Of a DNA stretch of 58,247 bases, positions 57,634-58,247 are shown one piece after another. Position 1 is the first letter of the stretch. Each line of letters begins with the position of its first letter. A program made the translations under genes and the position numbers. This stretch comes from Bacillota bacterium (GTDB lineage Bacteria; Bacillota; Clostridia; Saccharofermentanales; DTU023), in contig JAKPXB010000051.1 in assembly GCA_029570375.1 (NCBI GenBank), forward strand, positions 1 through 58,247, in the 5' to 3' direction. The notes under the pieces are model-generated. The model ran no database searches. It was not told the DNA's origin and saw only the letters and a list, made by a program, of their open reading frames with translations.

Positions 57634-58247
57634 ATGAAAAGGTTGTTTGTCAACAAGATCGTTGTCCTTATTGTTGCCGCGATCATGTGTTTATCATTGC
57701 TGCCATCGCTGTTGTCTGACGTTAAGGCTTTTGATGGCACGTATTATCAAGTATGGTTCACATCAGAAAATGATCCGGATGGTTCAAAACGAGCCGATGC
57801 AATTTCAAAATTAATATCATCAAGCGATAGATATATTTCATCAGATGGGGCGGCGTTAGATAAGTTAGAAAATAATAGAATGTTTGTCTCTTGGCGCCAT
57901 GATAATTGGCCGGAAGGGCTGATCGGTTTCTCGATTACGGGAGGACTTGAAAGCGCGTATTATTTTGATGATATTGAGCTAGGTTCACCACATACCGTTC
58001 TCAAGTTGCCGGACTCGCGCGATCCCAGCAATACAATTGACACATTTGTAGCGAAAACCCCGGTGATGTTTTCCATTGTATTTGGACCCTACTCTGCTCC
58101 AACGGAAGACATCACTATCACGCTGATTTTCAAAGCAGAAGGGGTGACACCGTTGTTCCAGGCGCTCGCCTCAAGTTATTCAGCTAACGGGAGTGCTTCG
58201 GCTGAATTTACCCGCAATGTGGAAGAAAAGAGTGAGTATCATCTCAC
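57634..58247 (+). CDS. Secreted protein under cobalamin-type leader, 3' end beyond window
   Basis: The first 204 codons of a secreted protein of no recognised family. A Sec signal peptide is clear: basic MKRLFVNK, hydrophobic IVVLIVAAIMCLSLLPSLL, and a likely cut after DVKA (about residue 34). The mature part is beta-strand rich and acidic (FTSENDPDGS, FGPYSAPTEDITITL), as in extracellular ligand-binding or cell-surface domains. Codon use is clearly more AT-rich than in the neighbours. A cobalamin-type riboswitch upstream suggests a role in corrinoid capture at the surface; that is inference, since no binding motif is known to me. The start is the only ATG fitting the signal peptide. Confidence 0.7.
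   Translation, partial: MKRLFVNKIVVLIVAAIMCLSLLPSLLSDVKAFDGTYYQVWFTSENDPDGSKRADAISKLISSSDRYISSDGAALDKLENNRMFVSWRHDNWPEGLIGFSITGGLESAYYFDDIELGSPHTVLKLPDSRDPSNTIDTFVAKTPVMFSIVFGPYSAPTEDITITLIFKAEGVTPLFQALASSYSANGSASAEFTRNVEEKSEYHL

Overview
The window reads as chromosomal DNA of a moderately GC-rich, strictly anaerobic, spore-lineage Firmicute (class Clostridia, perhaps an Oscillospirales-like group). The evidence is a SpoIIE-type phosphatase, Rex, a class III fructose-1,6-bisphosphatase, an electron-bifurcating-type [FeFe] hydrogenase, a glycyl radical enzyme, strong AGGAGG ribosome binding sites and sigma-A promoters. This placement is inferred from gene content only. No rRNA, tRNA, CRISPR array, phage or complete insertion sequence was seen.

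Layout. 1-7.2 kb: the 5' three quarters of a GTP-type PEP carboxykinase (cut by the window edge), an AAA/DUF4143 ATPase behind a promoter embedded in a 33-bp-periodic array of inverted repeats, a class I aminotransferase, and a cytoplasmic family 3 glycosidase carrying two in-frame tandem-repeat expansions. 7.3-12.7 kb (minus strand): a glycyl radical enzyme, its radical-SAM activase and a split-barrel flavin-type protein, with a FadR-type regulator upstream that has a perfect FadR-class operator at its own promoter. 12.9-22.7 kb: an AraC remnant and a second FadR/FCD regulator, then a strong promoter with an inverted repeat at +1. This drives a compact run of genes: 2-oxoacid/acetoin dehydrogenase E1alpha, E1beta, E2 and E3; an archaeal-type (type II) GAPDH homologue overlapping an archaeal-type PGK homologue; and both subunits of an L-tartrate dehydratase. 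22.8-28.0 kb: a glycerol module (GlpA-like, GlpB-like, DUF1667, glycerol kinase) behind its own promoter, followed by adenine deaminase. 29.9-41.4 kb: envelope and housekeeping genes (YwaF-like membrane protein, PAP2 phosphatase, lipoprotein, cyclophilin, ATP-grasp, CAP-domain secreted protein, threonine dehydrogenase, trigger-factor-like protein, two half-ABC exporters, Maf). 41.5-48.7 kb: class III FBPase, an ABC importer with permease and ATPase fused in one chain, a polysaccharide deacetylase and a second ATP-grasp protein. 48.8-56.9 kb: rex, hndA, hydB, hydA, a PAS-containing sensory hydrogenase and a SpoIIE/PP2C phosphatase in one run. 57.0-58.2 kb: a promoter, a cobalamin-riboswitch-like leader with a terminator, then an unusual double hairpin and the start of a secreted protein cut by the window end.

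How the genes may work together. The centre of the window is carbon metabolism feeding reduced cofactors to hydrogen production: the 2-oxoacid dehydrogenase, GAPDH-like and glycerol enzymes generate NADH, and the hydrogenase reoxidises NADH (with ferredoxin) under probable Rex control, while the sensory hydrogenase and phosphatase could report H2 or redox state. The most unusual points are: (a) the dehydrogenase-complex / archaeal-type GAPDH-PGK / tartrate-dehydratase operon, in which the GAPDH and PGK homologues differ at substrate-site positions; (b) the glycyl radical enzyme operon with no assigned substrate; (c) the hydrogenase sensor-phosphatase pair; (d) the B12-type leader of the secreted protein, whose only good Shine-Dalgarno lies about 83 bases and two hairpins upstream of the ATG.
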